Source: Auriscalpium vulgare (Eukaryota; Basidiomycota; Agaricomycetes; Russulales; Auriscalpiaceae). Taken from it: 64,000 bases of DNA. Below the pieces are notes generated by a model that made no database searches, was not told the DNA's origin, and saw only the letters and a list, made by a program, of their open reading frames with translations. Positions 40,611 through 53,000 of the stretch are shown here, piece by piece. The DNA is taken from positions 2,666,001 through 2,730,000 of the forward strand of contig JAHBBC010000001.1 of the NCBI GenBank assembly GCA_019915015.1, written 5' to 3'. The translations under genes and the position numbers were made by a program. Position 1 is the first letter of the stretch. Every line of letters starts with the position of its first letter.

Positions 40611-41581
40611 ATGGCTGATCAGTTGGTGCGCGTCGCGGTGCCCTTTGCCCGCATATCGCGTCGATCTGACCTCTTCCCCTGTTGTCTTCGCTCCTTGGTA
40701 TCTCATAGTCTGAGGGTGCGTCCATCGCTGTCTCTGCAGTCATGGCACGACGTTGACCAACGCGCTTGACCGGTTCACAGAGCAAATTTCTGGTATGTGT
40801 GCCGCAACCTGCTAGCTCGCTGATGCGGTGCGAGCGTCTGATGCTCACACCGGCGGTTGATTCCCCCAGAGTTTAAGGAGGCGTTCTCGCTCTTCGATAA
40901 GGGTGCGCGCTCGTTTCATAAATGCGTGCCATTGACCGCCGCTTAACGGATCTGTCCAAATTGTCACGCACTCGTTCCTTCCTCGTGGAACCCTGTGCCC
41001 TCTGCGCCCCCTCGCCCACATCTAGACGGTGATGGCACAATTACCACCAAGGAGCTCGGCACCGTCATGCGCTCGCTCGGCCAAAATCCCACGGAGGCCG
41101 AGCTGCAAGACATGATCAACGAGGTCGACGCGGATGGCAATGGCACGATCGATTTCCCCGAGTTCCTCACCATGATGGCGCGCAAAATGCGCGACACCGA
41201 CAGCGAGGACGAGATCAAGGAGGCATTCAAGGTCTTCGATAAGGACGGGAACGGGTACATCAGTGCTGCGGAGCTGCGGCACGTCATGACCAATCTTGGT
41301 ATGAATATCCTTGCGTGCAAAACTGCGGCGATGTTTACTTTGCCTTGTGCAGGCGAGAAACTCTCGGACACTGAGGTTGACGAGATGATCCGCGAGGCGG
41401 ACGTGGACGGTGATGGGCAGATCAATTACGAGGGTACGTATTCCATGCATCCCTGGTGCCCGGATGCTCACACCACCGATTGTTCCCGAACTTTCAGAGT
41501 TTGTCAAGGTAAGCACACATCCCTTCCGCCGTTCTATTCTATCGATAACACCTTTATGTTCAGATGATGCTGTCCAAGTAA
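40611..41581 (+). CDS. CMD1: Calmodulin
   Basis: Eight exons: 40611-40625, 40709-40715 (7 nt), 40781-40792 (12 nt), 40870-40902, 41026-41298, 41353-41433, 41498-41508 (11 nt), 41564-41581; sum 450 nt, 149 residues, exactly calmodulin length. All four EF-hand loops are intact: [36 protein letters not shown] and [12 protein letters not shown]. It is the universal calcium sensor. The N-terminal ADQLSEEQISEF is assembled from three tiny exons, which fixes their boundaries with confidence. Divergent from CSC1, itself a calcium-permeable channel family, with 313 bp between starts. Confidence 0.97.
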
Positions 41582-41989
41582 TCGGTGTATTTCATTGTTG
41601 GAGTTTCGCCACCTGGTCGTGTTGTGATAGTGAAGCCAGTCGTCGTGTATGTGAAAGTCAATCCGAGCGGACGCTACAGTAGTTCCCATCTTTTGTTTTT
41701 GCTCTTGCTTCTATACTGGTGTATGCACATGCACATGGTAATGAGCCCTAGCAGAATGCTTGAAGAGTTTGCAAGCCGTTCGCCGAGGTCACCAACAAAC
41801 AGGAATGGGTATATCATGTTGGCACCAACAAACAACACCGATGCAGTATTAAAGGAGATGTGTGCGAAGGATGATGCGATATATACATGTATATGTACTG
41901 ACCGATATATGGGGGTTACAATCCGGGGGAATCCGTTCCAAAACACAAGTGCAATCTCTTCTCTTCTAGGGCTCAACCACGCACGCGCA
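41582..41989. other. Convergent spacer calmodulin-AUR1
   Basis: 408 bp with A/T-rich 3' UTR-like sequence (TATATACATGTATATG near 41879). No gene recognised. Confidence 0.4.
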
Positions 41990-43384
41990 TCACCGCCCAC
42001 CCGCTTCCCTCTCCGTACGCGTAGGCGTTGGTGGGAAAACGAACGACCCATTCCCGATGGGACTCCACCCCTCCTCCACTCTGTCGTCTGCACGTATGAG
42101 ACTCGCGATGCTTGCGGTGTGCTTGTGATTCTTGCGCGACGGCTGGCCCTTGGCATGCTTGAAGTTCGGGCCAATCAGCGGCATCGCGGACGTTGGCGTG
42201 TTCGGCGCGGGCGAGCGATACGCGATGTTCGCGCCGACCTCGTCGTCGTCCGATGCGTGCGAGGAAATGTCGCTCGAGAGCTCGTACTCGTCGTCCGGAC
42301 GTGCACCGCGAGGGCGCGGGGTCTCGATGTCGTATAATGCGTACTTAGAACGCATCCGAGAGTTTCCGTTTTGCAGCGCGTTGTTGGGTCCGGCGGTCGC
42401 GAGCGAGCCGCGGAGGTCGTCGGGGAGGAAGAAGTAGAAGAACGCGATGGCAAGGCACGAGCCACCGACGACGTCGATGAGGTAGTGGTGGGTGAGGTAC
42501 ATTGTCGCCCACCAGAGTACGCTTGCGTAGCCCCACGCGTACTTGGTCGTCTGCGGGAAGAAGTGCGAGATGAAGAGGGCTTCCATCGTCGCGCAGCCCG
42601 AGTGCAGCGACGGGAACGCGCCAAATATGACGGGGGAGTTAGAGAAGGTGATAGTGTACCCGTGGGAATGGAAAATGTTGTCGATACGCAGGAGCCCGCC
42701 GGGGGAACCCTTCATGGAGTAGTTTGCGGGCGTCAGGCCGAAGATGACCTCGTACCACGGCGATGAGCACGGGAAGAGGATCTGCACGGCGACTCCGATG
42801 AAGTTCATGTAGCCGAACGCGCGGGCCCAGAGGTGTAGGACCTCCTTCTGTCGGAAGAGCCACAGGAAGATGGCGACGACAAATGGGAGGATGAAGTGCA
42901 TGAGACCATACGGGAGCCACGCCATGATGTCCAGCACGGGATGGGTGTAGCGAGTGAGGAGATCAGAGATGTTGGCCCCGTAGAGAACGGATTCGAGGGT
43001 AGGCAGGACGGACACCGAGATGCCTGGGCGATGCTTGTGCGGGATGAACTGGGAGGAAAAGTAGCACATGACCCATGATGTGACAGGCAAGGCGGGGAGG
43101 AAGAACTGGGAGGTGAAGGGGATGAGGAGGACGGTGATGTGCGCGACGGGGATGCCGAGCTTGAGCAATGCGGGGGCCTTCATGACGGAGAGCCAGAAGG
43201 CGGCATTGAGGGCGTGGAAAAGATAGATGGAGTCGGAGGGGGTGAATGAGTGTTTCTGGAGGCGGACGAGGGAGTCGCGCGGGTTGAGAGACTTGTCGAG
43301 GCGACCGACGGCGGCGAGAAATGCGGCGAGGACGACACGGAGAGTCCGCACGATGGATGTGCGGGGAGACATGGTGGCGGCCAT
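41990..43384 (-). CDS. AUR1: Inositol phosphorylceramide synthase
   Basis: An intronless frame of 464 codons from the ATG at 43384 (an upstream in-frame extension lacks family features). Multiple membrane segments and PAP2-type catalytic motifs: FPCSSPWYE, GAFPSLHSG (catalytic His) and HHYLIDVVGG (second His and Asp). It transfers inositol phosphate from phosphatidylinositol to ceramide in the Golgi, the step hit by aureobasidin A. The C-terminal tail is cytosolic and Ser/Asp-rich (SSDISSHASDDDE). A sphingolipid C9-methyltransferase lies 3.6 kb away, so two sphingolipid genes are near each other; whether this is a cluster is unclear. Confidence 0.96.
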   Translation of the reverse strand: MAATMSPRTSIVRTLRVVLAAFLAAVGRLDKSLNPRDSLVRLQKHSFTPSDSIYLFHALNAAFWLSVMKAPALLKLGIPVAHITVLLIPFTSQFFLPALPVTSWVMCYFSSQFIPHKHRPGISVSVLPTLESVLYGANISDLLTRYTHPVLDIMAWLPYGLMHFILPFVVAIFLWLFRQKEVLHLWARAFGYMNFIGVAVQILFPCSSPWYEVIFGLTPANYSMKGSPGGLLRIDNIFHSHGYTITFSNSPVIFGAFPSLHSGCATMEALFISHFFPQTTKYAWGYASVLWWATMYLTHHYLIDVVGGSCLAIAFFYFFLPDDLRGSLATAGPNNALQNGNSRMRSKYALYDIETPRPRGARPDDEYELSSDISSHASDDDEVGANIAYRSPAPNTPTSAMPLIGPNFKHAKGQPSRKNHKHTASIASLIRADDRVEEGWSPIGNGSFVFPPTPTRTEREAGGR

Positions 43385-43523
43385 GGTCGTCGTCGCGCAG
43401 AGCCAGTTGGCGGCGGGCCGACTGCGGGTGGGATCTGGGTTAGGGTCACGGGAGCGACGTGTAGCCTGAGTCGCGTGTAGTCTATGCACACAGACTGCAC
43501 TACACTTACACCCGCACTGCACC

Positions 43524-44731
43524 ATGGCCAACTACTACAACTCCCGCTCGCCCCCGCCGCTGCAGCACCCGGTCCCCACCCACCCCGCCTTCATCCCAGA
43601 GCCGCCCTCCACCCCCGTGTCCCCCCAGGGCTACCAACGCTACACATCCTCGCCCCCCGCCCCCGTCCAGCCCCAGCACCAGTCCTTCCACCCAGCCGCC
43701 GCCGCAGGCTACCCGCAGTTCCAGCCCCAGCCCTCCCACCTCGGTCGTGCGCCGGTGGGCCCGGGCCAGCCGCAGGGCCCGCCGCTCGCGCACGGCGTGC
43801 CCGACTTCTCCGCCTGGGGCATCGACGGCGCGACCGCCCAGTTCGGCATGCAGCTCGGCCAGAACGCGGTCGCAGCCGGCCAGAGCTACGTTTCGCGCAA
43901 TGTGAGTGCCCCGCTCGTCCTACTCGCGTGACGTGCGCCGCTGAGACCGTGCCGTGGACAGCTTGGCGGGCTCGTCCCCACCTCGCATCTGAAGCACCAA
44001 TTCAATGTGTCCAACTCATATGTGATGCTCAAGCTTAGGCTCGTGCTCTGGCCGTGGCGGCACCGCCCGTGGACGCGCAAGATGCGCCGTTCAGAGCAGG
44101 GCGTCGGCGAGTTCCAGCCTCCGCGCGAGGACATCAACGCGCCAGACCTTTACATCCCCGTCATGGCGTTCGTGACATATATCTTGATTGCCGCGCTGCA
44201 GTCCGGCCTGCAGGAGCGATTTCATCCGGAGATATTCGGCATCATGGCGACCAAGGCGATCGTGGTCTTGCTGGTCGACTTTCTGTTCGTAAAAGGCGGG
44301 TGCTACCTGCTCGGTGTGCAGTCATCGGCGCCTGTAGCGGACCTGCTGGCCTATGGAAGCTATAAATTTGTTGGGTGAGTCTGCAACCCTGCCTTACACG
44401 TTGCCAGAGATTAGACCACGTTTTTAGTGTGATCGCCGCACTACTGATTGGAATCCTCAACCCATCGCGCACACTATACCTTGTCGCCTTTTTCTATGTG
44501 TTCTTTGCGAATGCGTTCTTCCTGGCAAGTGGTACCCCCGTCTGGCTCCCGTTCTCGTACTGAATCCTTACACAGCTACGCTCTCTACGTTCCGTGGTGC
44601 TTCCAGATCCTTCGTCAGCGCCCGCAGCCGTAGGAACAGTTTCCCATGCGCAGCGTTCGCGTCGGATAACGTTCCTGTTCCTTATTGCTGTTGTACAAGT
44701 CGTATTCATGGGGTACCTCGTCCGGGTGTAG
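43524..44731 (+). CDS. YIF1: YIF1-family ER-Golgi transport protein
   Basis: Four exons: 43524-43901, 43962-44374, 44428-44524, 44576-44731; sum 1044 nt, 347 residues. The N-terminus is long, Pro/Gln-rich and cytosolic, then FGMQLGQNAVAAGQSYVSRN and NVSNSYVMLKLRLVLWPWRH, the family hallmark, followed by PREDINAPDLYIPVMAFVTY and four to five membrane segments. Yif1 partners with Yip1 in COPII vesicle traffic. The last intron (44525-44575) has a GC donor (GCAAGT) and CAG end; using it joins ANAFFL to LRSLRSVVLPD as the family requires. AUR1 is divergent with 139 bp between starts. Confidence 0.93.
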
Positions 44732-44959
44732 TGTAACGCAGAGCGCGTGTGGCAATACATAATGCCTCGTCGCTATCCAGCTATGTCGACGTGCACTGAA
44801 CCGCAGCTGTGATCCAGCTGTCTGAGCTGAACTTGATGCAACCAACGAGTGGGTAAGCTAGGGTAGAACGATAGAGTACAACAAGGAGGTATAGATGATG
44901 TTCCCGGATATATAACTTATAAGATAAGTACGCAACCCTAAAAGAAAGAGAGTAGATCC

Positions 44960-46866
44960 CTACGAGACGATACATCCTTCTGTGTTGATCCCGAGCGCCT
45001 GCATTTCCTCATCCGCTGCTTCTCGCTCATTGCTGCGAAGCTTGTCCCTGGACTCCTCCGGAAACCAATCCTGCATGAAATTGAGCAGCGCCCAGTCGAC
45101 GTTGGCTGAAGAGGCAGTGTCAAGATGCAGAAGGCTTTCGGCTGAGAAACGAAGCTTACAGCGATCGGCTTGCAGCACGGACGGTGCTCGGCATATTGGA
45201 CAACTGCCCTTGCCGCGTTTCTGCATCTTCACCAGGCACCTAGTCACAAATATGTAAGGAGTGTCCGCGAAGGTGAGAACAGAAACGCACCGAACGCAAA
45301 AGAGATGGCCACAGAATAGTCGGATCGGTTTGAACGCAATACTTGTGCAAATCAGACACGCATAATCATCTACGTGCGGTATAATTGGAAGCAATGTCTC
45401 GCTAATGGCCTGAACGAGGATGCGAGGAAGCGTGGCTATGTTTGCCGGAATGATGAGCGTCATGGGGTCATTAGGCGTTGGCCCGACGGACACTGTCGTG
45501 GGGGTGGGAGAGGTGATAGACAGCGTTGGAAGAGGCAGGGCAGTGCGCTTAGCATGCTTCTTGAGAATCTTGCGCGTGGCTTCGGCGTTGGCGATTTGGA
45601 ACTGCGTGGAGCTGTGAGCATCCCTGAATATTCGAAAGAAAGAAGCGACAGACCTTCTTCAGATCCAGAAGGAGCACATTCAGCTGGAGAAACGTTTCGA
45701 GCGCAGCACGACTCTCTTTCAGCTTGAGCGTCCGTCGGTCGCCCAGCCCTCGGCCTGTCACGCGCTCTGCGAACGCTCTGAGCCTCTCCTCCGAGTCTTC
45801 GGGTGTGCGTTCTCCCCGATGGCGCTCGCTCAGATTCTCAAAAACTTCAGCTTCCACATAGAGCTGGAATATCTCCCGCCATGCGTAGAGATCGGACTTG
45901 GCGCTCATGGTCGAGAGGAACAGCGGTGTGCGTATGCTCCCCGCGTCCGAGCTGATTGAGTGTGGCTTGAATGAGGAGGTAGCGGACAGTGGTCGCGCAG
46001 CATGGGAGATGGATTGAGAGAGCGAGGTGAGGGTGGAGAGGAACTCGGTGTGCACTTTTTGGAGGTGCGCGGCGATGGTAGAGATTGCGCTCGAGAGCAG
46101 AGCGTAGAAGGCGGTATCATTGACTAGCGGTACAATGACCTGGTGGGAGCCTTCCTGGGTATCGTCGATGCTGTGCGTACGGTCAAACCTGACTCTGCGA
46201 GCAAAGAGGCGCGGACGTACATGAGATCGCGTGTGCCGAGTCTGCCCACGAGCTGCGAGTCGGCACGCCCTGGGCGCTTCTCGTCCGGAGGGTCCGGCGA
46301 CGCACGTTCGTCGTCCAGCGCATTGTCATTGGCTACAGGCAGCCCGCGCTGAAGTCGATACAGCAGCGCTCCGCTCTCGGCGTGGCTGGTCGACGGCCCC
46401 GGATCGAGGCTCTGGTGCTCGGAGACGGTACTGAGGTCGGACGGCGTGGGCGATGACGGCAGGCCCGCCTCCGAGATCTCAGCAAGTCCACTTGCAGAGC
46501 CACCGCTCGATGGCGAAAGCCAGAAGTGCAGGCGGGGCTCGATGCGGTCGGCGGTCGACGGCGCGAACTCGTAGACCACCTTCGGCAGCGGCGCCTCTCC
46601 GGCATCTGCGCAACCTTTGCCCTTCCCTGAAACGTGTTCCGAGGCGGACTCGCCGGACAACAGCTGCTGCAGAAGTTGGGGAGTAAGGCCCATCGCCTCG
46701 AGCTCATCCACGATGTCATGAATCAGCTTCTTGAGCTGTGGCGGCTTTAGATCACGGCGTCCGGTAGTCTCAACAGAGAGCGCACCTTTCTGTATTCGAT
46801 GGCATTATCCCTGAGCTCTGGAGGCAGTGTCTTCAAAAGCTGGGTATACGTCTTTGAGAAGTGCAT
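44960..46866 (-). CDS. SPX-RING protein, likely ubiquitin ligase of phosphate homeostasis
   Basis: Five exons read downward: 46866-46786, 46735-46217, 46154-45654, 45601-45291, 45239-44960; sum 1692 nt, 563 residues. It opens with an SPX domain (MHFSKTYTQLLKTLPPELRD, EYRKLKKLIHDIVDEL, later PLVNDTAFYALLSSAIS), which in this family senses inositol pyrophosphates, and ends with a C3HC4 RING (CLICTSIAFKPIRLFCGHLF then CVRCLVKM...CPIC). This order matches fungal SPX-RING ligases. A disordered insert splits the SPX domain. The frame also extends upstream of the chosen ATG, but SPX begins at MHFSK. The sphingolipid methyltransferase is divergent 163 bp away. Confidence 0.88.
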
Positions 46867-47028
46867 GAGCCAATGATGCGAAGGCGACTCGGAATCTCGG
46901 ATGCTCGACTTGTCCAGGTCGGACCCCGGCATGGGGTTAGGGCTGCGGCAAACAGGATCAAACTCAAGCGACGCGCATAAAAAATGGCGTGTCGCGTCAG
47001 ACGCAGCAAGTCGACCGCGACCGTCATC

Positions 47029-48787
47029 ATGTCGCCGTCGTCCTCCCCCAAGTTAACCAACGTCCCGAACTTCAAGAATGCCCCCCTCATTGGCCTGGCC
47101 GAGGGCAACGGCTCCTTCTCCAACTACGCCCTTGCTGGCCTCGTCCTCGGTGTGCCATGGCTCGTCAAGCGCCTCCTGCCCTTGGTCAACCGCGGTGGGC
47201 TCAAGACGTACCTGTTTTTGACCCTCGTCCTCGGCGTGCCTGTGACCATTGGGTACTGGATCCTCATGAGCATGTATGGCCAGCGCAAGAACGAGAAGGT
47301 CGTCCTGCCGGGCAAGGACATCGAGGAATACATCACCATTAACGACCCCGAGCTCAAGGCGCGTTATCACGGAAAGGAGAAGATCCCCATGCAAATCTTC
47401 CACGACGCGTACTTTGCTGGAAAGATCGACATCAAGGGTGCGTTGTCTTTACTTTTACCAGCGCATTTCCTGACACGTCACTTTAGGTGATGTTCTTGAG
47501 ACCTTGGAGGCTCGTCACGATTTCACGAAGATGGTCATGACACCCGAACTTTTTAATCACGTTTTCTTCAAACTCATCCCGGACGTCATCTCGCACTCCG
47601 TAAGCCAGGATGAGGAACAGGTCCGGGGACACTACGACCGTATGTGCATTCCCGTCTTCTCCGCATTCAAGCTGACCCGGGTTGCTCAGGTGGCGACGAC
47701 TTCTATGAATGGTCAGGACTCTCAGTTCATCAGCATGTGGTGTGCTTCTCCTGACAGTGTCGCACAGGTTCCTTGGCCCTCGCATGATATACACGTCAGG
47801 TGTCATGACCTCCCTTACAGAGCCGCAGACCTTGGAACAGCTCCAGGACAACAAGCTCACCATTGTCTGTGAGAAACTCGATCTGCAGCCGGATGACCGT
47901 CTTTTGGACATTGGATGCGGGTGGGGCACGCTCGTCGCCTTTGCGCACAAGAACTATGGCTGTGACGCTACCGGCATCACCCTTGGCAAGAACCAGACGA
48001 AGTTCGGCAATGAGCGCATCAAGACTAATGGCGGCGACCCTGAGCGGGCTCGTATTCTCTGCATGGATGCCCGTGATACCCCCGGTGGCCCTGGCCACTA
48101 CACGAAGATTGTCAGCTTGGAAATGGCTGAGGTATGTCTGATGAAGACCCAGTCTGACCTGTGCTGACAGACGCTGTTAGCACGTTGGCCTTCGCCGCTA
48201 TGATGCTTTCCTCCGCCAGGTCTACGAGCTTCTCGACGATGACGGTGTCTTTGTCTTCCAAGTTGCCGGACTCCGCCCCTCGTGGCAGTACGAGGATCTC
48301 ATTTGGTGAGCGACGCTCGCATCTATGTGTCGACTCGTCGCTCACCGTGTACCAAGGGGCATCTTCATGAACAAGTACGTCTTCCCCGGCGCGGACGCCA
48401 GTGCATCTCTTGGATGGGTCGTGTCGCACCTCGAGTCCGCCGGCTTCGAGGTGAAGAACATCGACGTCCTCGGCGTGCACTACTCGGCCACCATCTTCCA
48501 CTGGTACAACAACTGGGTTTCCAACAAGGAGAAGGTCGTCGAGAAGTACGGCGAAGAGTGGTATCGCATCTGGGTGTTCTTCCTCGCGTGGTCTGTGCTT
48601 ATCGCGCGCCACGGTGGCTCGTCCGTGTTCCAATTTACCCTGCACAAGAATCTGAACGCCTACCCGCGCATCCATGGCCTTGCGAACCATGCCTCGATCC
48701 ACGTCACGCCGAGGAAGCAGCTCGAGTGCGTTCTTTCCCCCACTGACACATTTTATATCGCTGATTCCTTGCAGGCCTGTCGTTTGA
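47029..48787 (+). CDS. Sphingolipid C9-methyltransferase
   Basis: Seven exons: 47029-47437, 47487-47639, 47690-47711 (22 nt), 47768-48131, 48181-48305, 48357-48725, 48775-48787; sum 1455 nt, 484 residues. Two N-terminal membrane segments (YALAGLVLGVPWLV, YLFLTLVLGVPVTIGYWIL) precede a cyclopropane-synthase-like SAM methyltransferase: HYDRGDDFYEWFLGPRMIYTS, the SAM loop LLDIGCGWGTLVAFAH, CDATGITLGKNQ, SLEMAEHVG. Fungal relatives methylate C9 of the sphingoid base of glucosylceramide. The micro-exon supplies the GDDFYEW segment, so it is certain. The C-terminus RKQLEPVV depends on a last 13-nt exon. Confidence 0.93.
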
Positions 48788-49075
48788 AAATGGGTTGTCG
48801 GCGGTCTTGGGTGATACCCCACGGCCATGCAAATTTACTCTACCATCATCTGATACCTATTCCATATATATCTTCCACGCTGAGCGCTGGAAACGTGATG
48901 ATTTCAACCTGCTTCGCTAAGCTCATGAAACTTACATGAAACCGACCAAGGGTGAAGGACGTAAATAGCACTCAACACGCCGGCTGTTCGCATATTATAC
49001 ATAGAACTGGACGAGAAATCCAAGATCGACACGATTCTGAGAGCTATTGTAGCAGTGCAGATGAGGTACGATCCT

Positions 49076-49857
49076 CTACATGACGGTGCAGCATGAATTT
49101 TGCTGGAGTGGGTTCAGAGCAAATCCAGCTATCAAGCTGGGCTACACACACCTTCTTGGCCGTCTTGTAGAACATCTTGCTCTGTGCGGACAGTGCGTTC
49201 GACCGCTCCACCAAGTTGTCCAGTTTCTCCCCTCGTTGCAGCACCGACTCGATCGTCTTGTGCTGCAGGGTACAGGTCAGGCCACGAAATCGGTCTGGAG
49301 AGCCGGCCGGGACACGCACCAGCACGATCTTCGTCTCATCAAGCTCCTGCTGCACTCGCATGATGTTGTCCGCCTGCCTTGGGTCCTGATACTTCTCCAG
49401 GTACGTGTTGATGTCGGGGAAGGAGATCGCCGACGGGTTCTTGAACGCTGACTGCGGCACCTTCGCGGCGAAGTCGTCGAGCAGCTTCGTGAGCAGGGAG
49501 AATGCAGGTCGGACGGGGTACTCCTGGTCGGTAATGATGACGGCTGGCCAACAGGCAGGTGAGCACCTATCGTCCGCCATCGGCGCGAAGCGTACGACGC
49601 ACCTAGAAAGCATACGCACCTGCGAGCTGCTCGGCCCCACCCCGATTGTAAACATGCGCAGTGTAGTTGTTCTCCTGCACACTCTGGCGCTGGCCCTGCG
49701 GCGTGCGCTCTGCGACGGTCTTGGTGAAGAACGTCATGAACTCGCCGACGGAGCCGCGCTGATAGAAGGAAAACGAGGAAAGATCCGACGCCGAGCTGAG
49801 CGTTGCACTGGGCCCGGATGGAGGGGCAAGGATGACGGCAAGGGAGTAGATCTTCAT
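49076..49857 (-). CDS. YKT6: R-SNARE YKT6
   Basis: Four exons read downward: 49857-49620, 49543-49320, 49262-49152, 49102-49076; sum 600 nt, 199 residues. A longin domain ([49 protein letters not shown]) is followed by the SNARE helix ([20 protein letters not shown], with the zero-layer Arg) and a C-terminal CCTVM prenylation box preceded by NS. Ykt6 is a lipid-anchored SNARE used in Golgi, vacuole and autophagosome fusion. The CCxxM end is encoded by the last 27-nt exon. Confidence 0.96.
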
Positions 49858-50058
49858 GGTTGGGAGCAGAGACGTATGATACCGCTGCAAAGGCTGAACT
49901 TGAAGGACCGTTGCATCGCGGCGCGCAGTGTCTTACGTAATGCACGTCGTAGACGCGCAGAGACGACCGTGTGTACAAAAGGCTATGTATGATATTCTGA
50001 GCAGCAGCAGTACTAGTATCTGGGGGCGTGGCATTAGGGTAGAATTATAGCGACACCA

Positions 50059-53000
50059 CTACTGTGCCTTCTTATCCGTAGCAGAAACCTCAGTACCGGC
50101 TTCGGCGGCCAACTTTGCCGCTGCCTCCTCCGCTGCGCGACGCTTTTCCCGCCGTTCGCGGCCGCGAGTGACCATGCCCTTGGGCTCCAGGTCGGCAAAG
50201 AGGTACTTGCACACCTTCTCAATAACCCAGCATCCGCCAAAGTCAAGGATCATCATGAACGTAAGCCGGAACTTGAACTAGAGGCAAGTCAGTCACGGTC
50301 CTTCGTCGCATGAAAGAACGTACGTCGTCGCTCATCTCAACAATCTGTAGCCATCGGTTCACCTCGGGCATGAAATCAGTGGATCCTGAGAACGCCACGG
50401 CGCTGGCGCCGACGAGACCCCACCACAAAGCAGAGTTCTCGCGGATGTCCTCGCGGAAAGGACGACCCTGGTAGTTGATCGCGAACGTAGAGACTTGTTG
50501 CGAAAGGCCGAGTAAGAAGACTGCCGTGTTGAGCAAGTTCGCCTCGAACTTTGCCTCCAGATCGATGGGACCACGGCTAAGGGCGCATTCAGCATCAGAC
50601 GGCCGACAGTATGCGAAATAAGCTTACTCTTCAAGCCCGTGTGCGAGCGCCGTTATGTAGACCATCGAACCAATGTGAAGAGCGAACTGTAGTAGTACTG
50701 AGAGCAGAACATAGAAGTTGAAGATGTTGCTGAGAGGGCGTTCCCGAGACAGTTTCTCCACAGGCTGAAGGACCGTTGATCACATGACTCTGGAGTAAAG
50801 ATTGAACATACCTTGGCTCTTGAGATACACAGGAAGCACACTGACATTAGCATGCCAGTGACCGTGACTTGGTAGTCGCCGAACTTGATACCGTCTAAGT
50901 ATTGCACGCTCAAGCTCCACGCCGTGATCAGACAGTTCAAAGCCAAGATCTTGTACATCTGGATGGTCGCCACTAGCGTGCATCGTCCCTGGCGTATGAT
51001 GTGGGTGACTGTGATACTGGTCAGAGCAATGTCAAATGCGGAAGGAGTATAAAATGAGCTTACTGGCAGAGACATTAGACAGCTTCGAGGTGAAAGGCGC
51101 AGCACACGATGCGTCTCCGAGCTTGATTTTCGGCGTGTCTTCGTCACTATCCATGTCTGCCAGTTTGTCGGTGATTGTAGCCATGTCGAACTATGATATG
51201 TGTTCAGCTACATCAAAACTTAGGCAAATAAAGCAGCAAGCATTACCTTCTCAAGGGGATTCCGCTTCCTCGCGTTCGCCTGCTGCTCTGCAGCCTTCTT
51301 CTGCGCCTCGACAACGTCGGGGAACAGATGGGCAATGGCCGGTGGCGGCGCTGGCGGGGGTTGGTTGAACCGTGCAGAGATGCTGAGCTGACTTTCATAG
51401 ACCTTCTTGATGCGCTCCAGACGCTCGCGCTCAGCGATCTTCTGCAAGTCCTCAGGTGTTCCATCCAACAAAGCGACGCCGATGTGAGCCTGCTTCAAAG
51501 CGCCGACATCGTTCGTGCCATCGCCGGCCATGAGCGTGGTGAAGCCGAGCCCACGGAGCGAGGTCAGGATGAACTCCTTCTGCGACGGCGACACGCGCGC
51601 GTAGACCCAGGTGTGCTGCACGAGAATGTTCCAGCTGGCGCGAGTCTCGAATTGCTTGAGCGCAGCGCCGGTGATGCAGATGTCGTAGTTATCCAGAATT
51701 TCTTGATCGAGCGGCTCGGCGGGGTTGACGGGGATCACCTTCGTTTCGTCCACGTTACGCCATTCCAGATCTAATTGGAATGGTAGGTATGGTGAAACGG
51801 GGCGTCGCGAGGACCGAGCTAGGCTTACCGGCGTCATGAGCGGCGTCTTCTTTCAGATCAAGGATGAGGGCGTCGCGGTCGACGATTTCCACATCACGGG
51901 CCACGTGAACAGCGGTCAACGGATTATCGCCCGTGATCATGATGCACTGCCCAGTGATACTAATCAGTGCGTGTTCAGAAGTCCTGACGGCCCATACCTA
52001 CCCTATGAGACGAATCTGCCAGCATCTTCAGGGACTCAACGGCATCGGCCTTGAGAGGTGAATGGAACACCAAGAACCCGACAAACTTGAGATTGCTTTC
52101 CACAGCGTCGCGAGTCAACTTGTTGATCTGCAATTGAGAATTAGCAATTATAGAAGCTCTTGGGACGGCGCTGACTTGCTTTGTCTATGGAAATGGAATC
52201 GATCTCCTTCATGCCAAGCGCCAGCACGCGGCTGCCACGCCTCGTATACCATTTGAACGCGTCATCGTATGCCTCTGGCACTGTCCCCAGCATTTTCCGG
52301 ATCGTCTCAGGCGCTCCCTTGACGGATACGAGACCGCGGCCGCCTGGCAGTGTAGCAACTGTTGACATACGCTTGAGGGCAGACGAAAATTGGAACCGAC
52401 GCCGAATGGCAAGGGAGGTGCGATGAGGCGCGCTGGCAGATGCTGGGGTTACGGCGTCGCCTTTCGAAATTTGCCAGTCGAGTGCTTCCAGCGTCGTCTT
52501 TTCCATGGGATCACCGACGATGGTTCCGTCGTCGAGGCGAACAAGCGCGTGTGCGCCGGCAAGGCAAAGAGTAGTCTCCCGAGATGTTTCCTTGACGTTG
52601 ACCAGCTTCAAGCGATCATTTGCGCTGGGGAAGAGGAGAGGGTAAACAGCAGAGAAGCTACAGGCGAGACGAAAACGTACTCGACTCCGACGACACCTTC
52701 AACGACAAGGTTTTCTGCAGTGATCGTGCCAGTCTTGTCAAAGCAGCAGACGTCCACACGGCCCGCAAATGGAATACGGAACGGCTCCGTGCAGAAAATG
52801 GCTATACAGCATGACACTTGAGCGCATTTGTATGAGCTGGAGACAAAATTGACGCACCATACTTAGACAAAGCCACTAGCGATGCGTTCACGGCAAGAGA
52901 CAGCTCCATGGGCAGCTCTGGAGGTACCACGCTCGTGATAATGAGGACACAGTCAAGCAGCAGCTTCGACTTCTTCAGGTCCCTCTCAATACCTGGTGAC

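Noticed and set aside
43385..43531. 49-codon N-terminal extension of AUR1
   Set aside because: Cys/Arg-rich and unlike the family; it also overlaps the YIF1 leader. The internal ATG is preferred.
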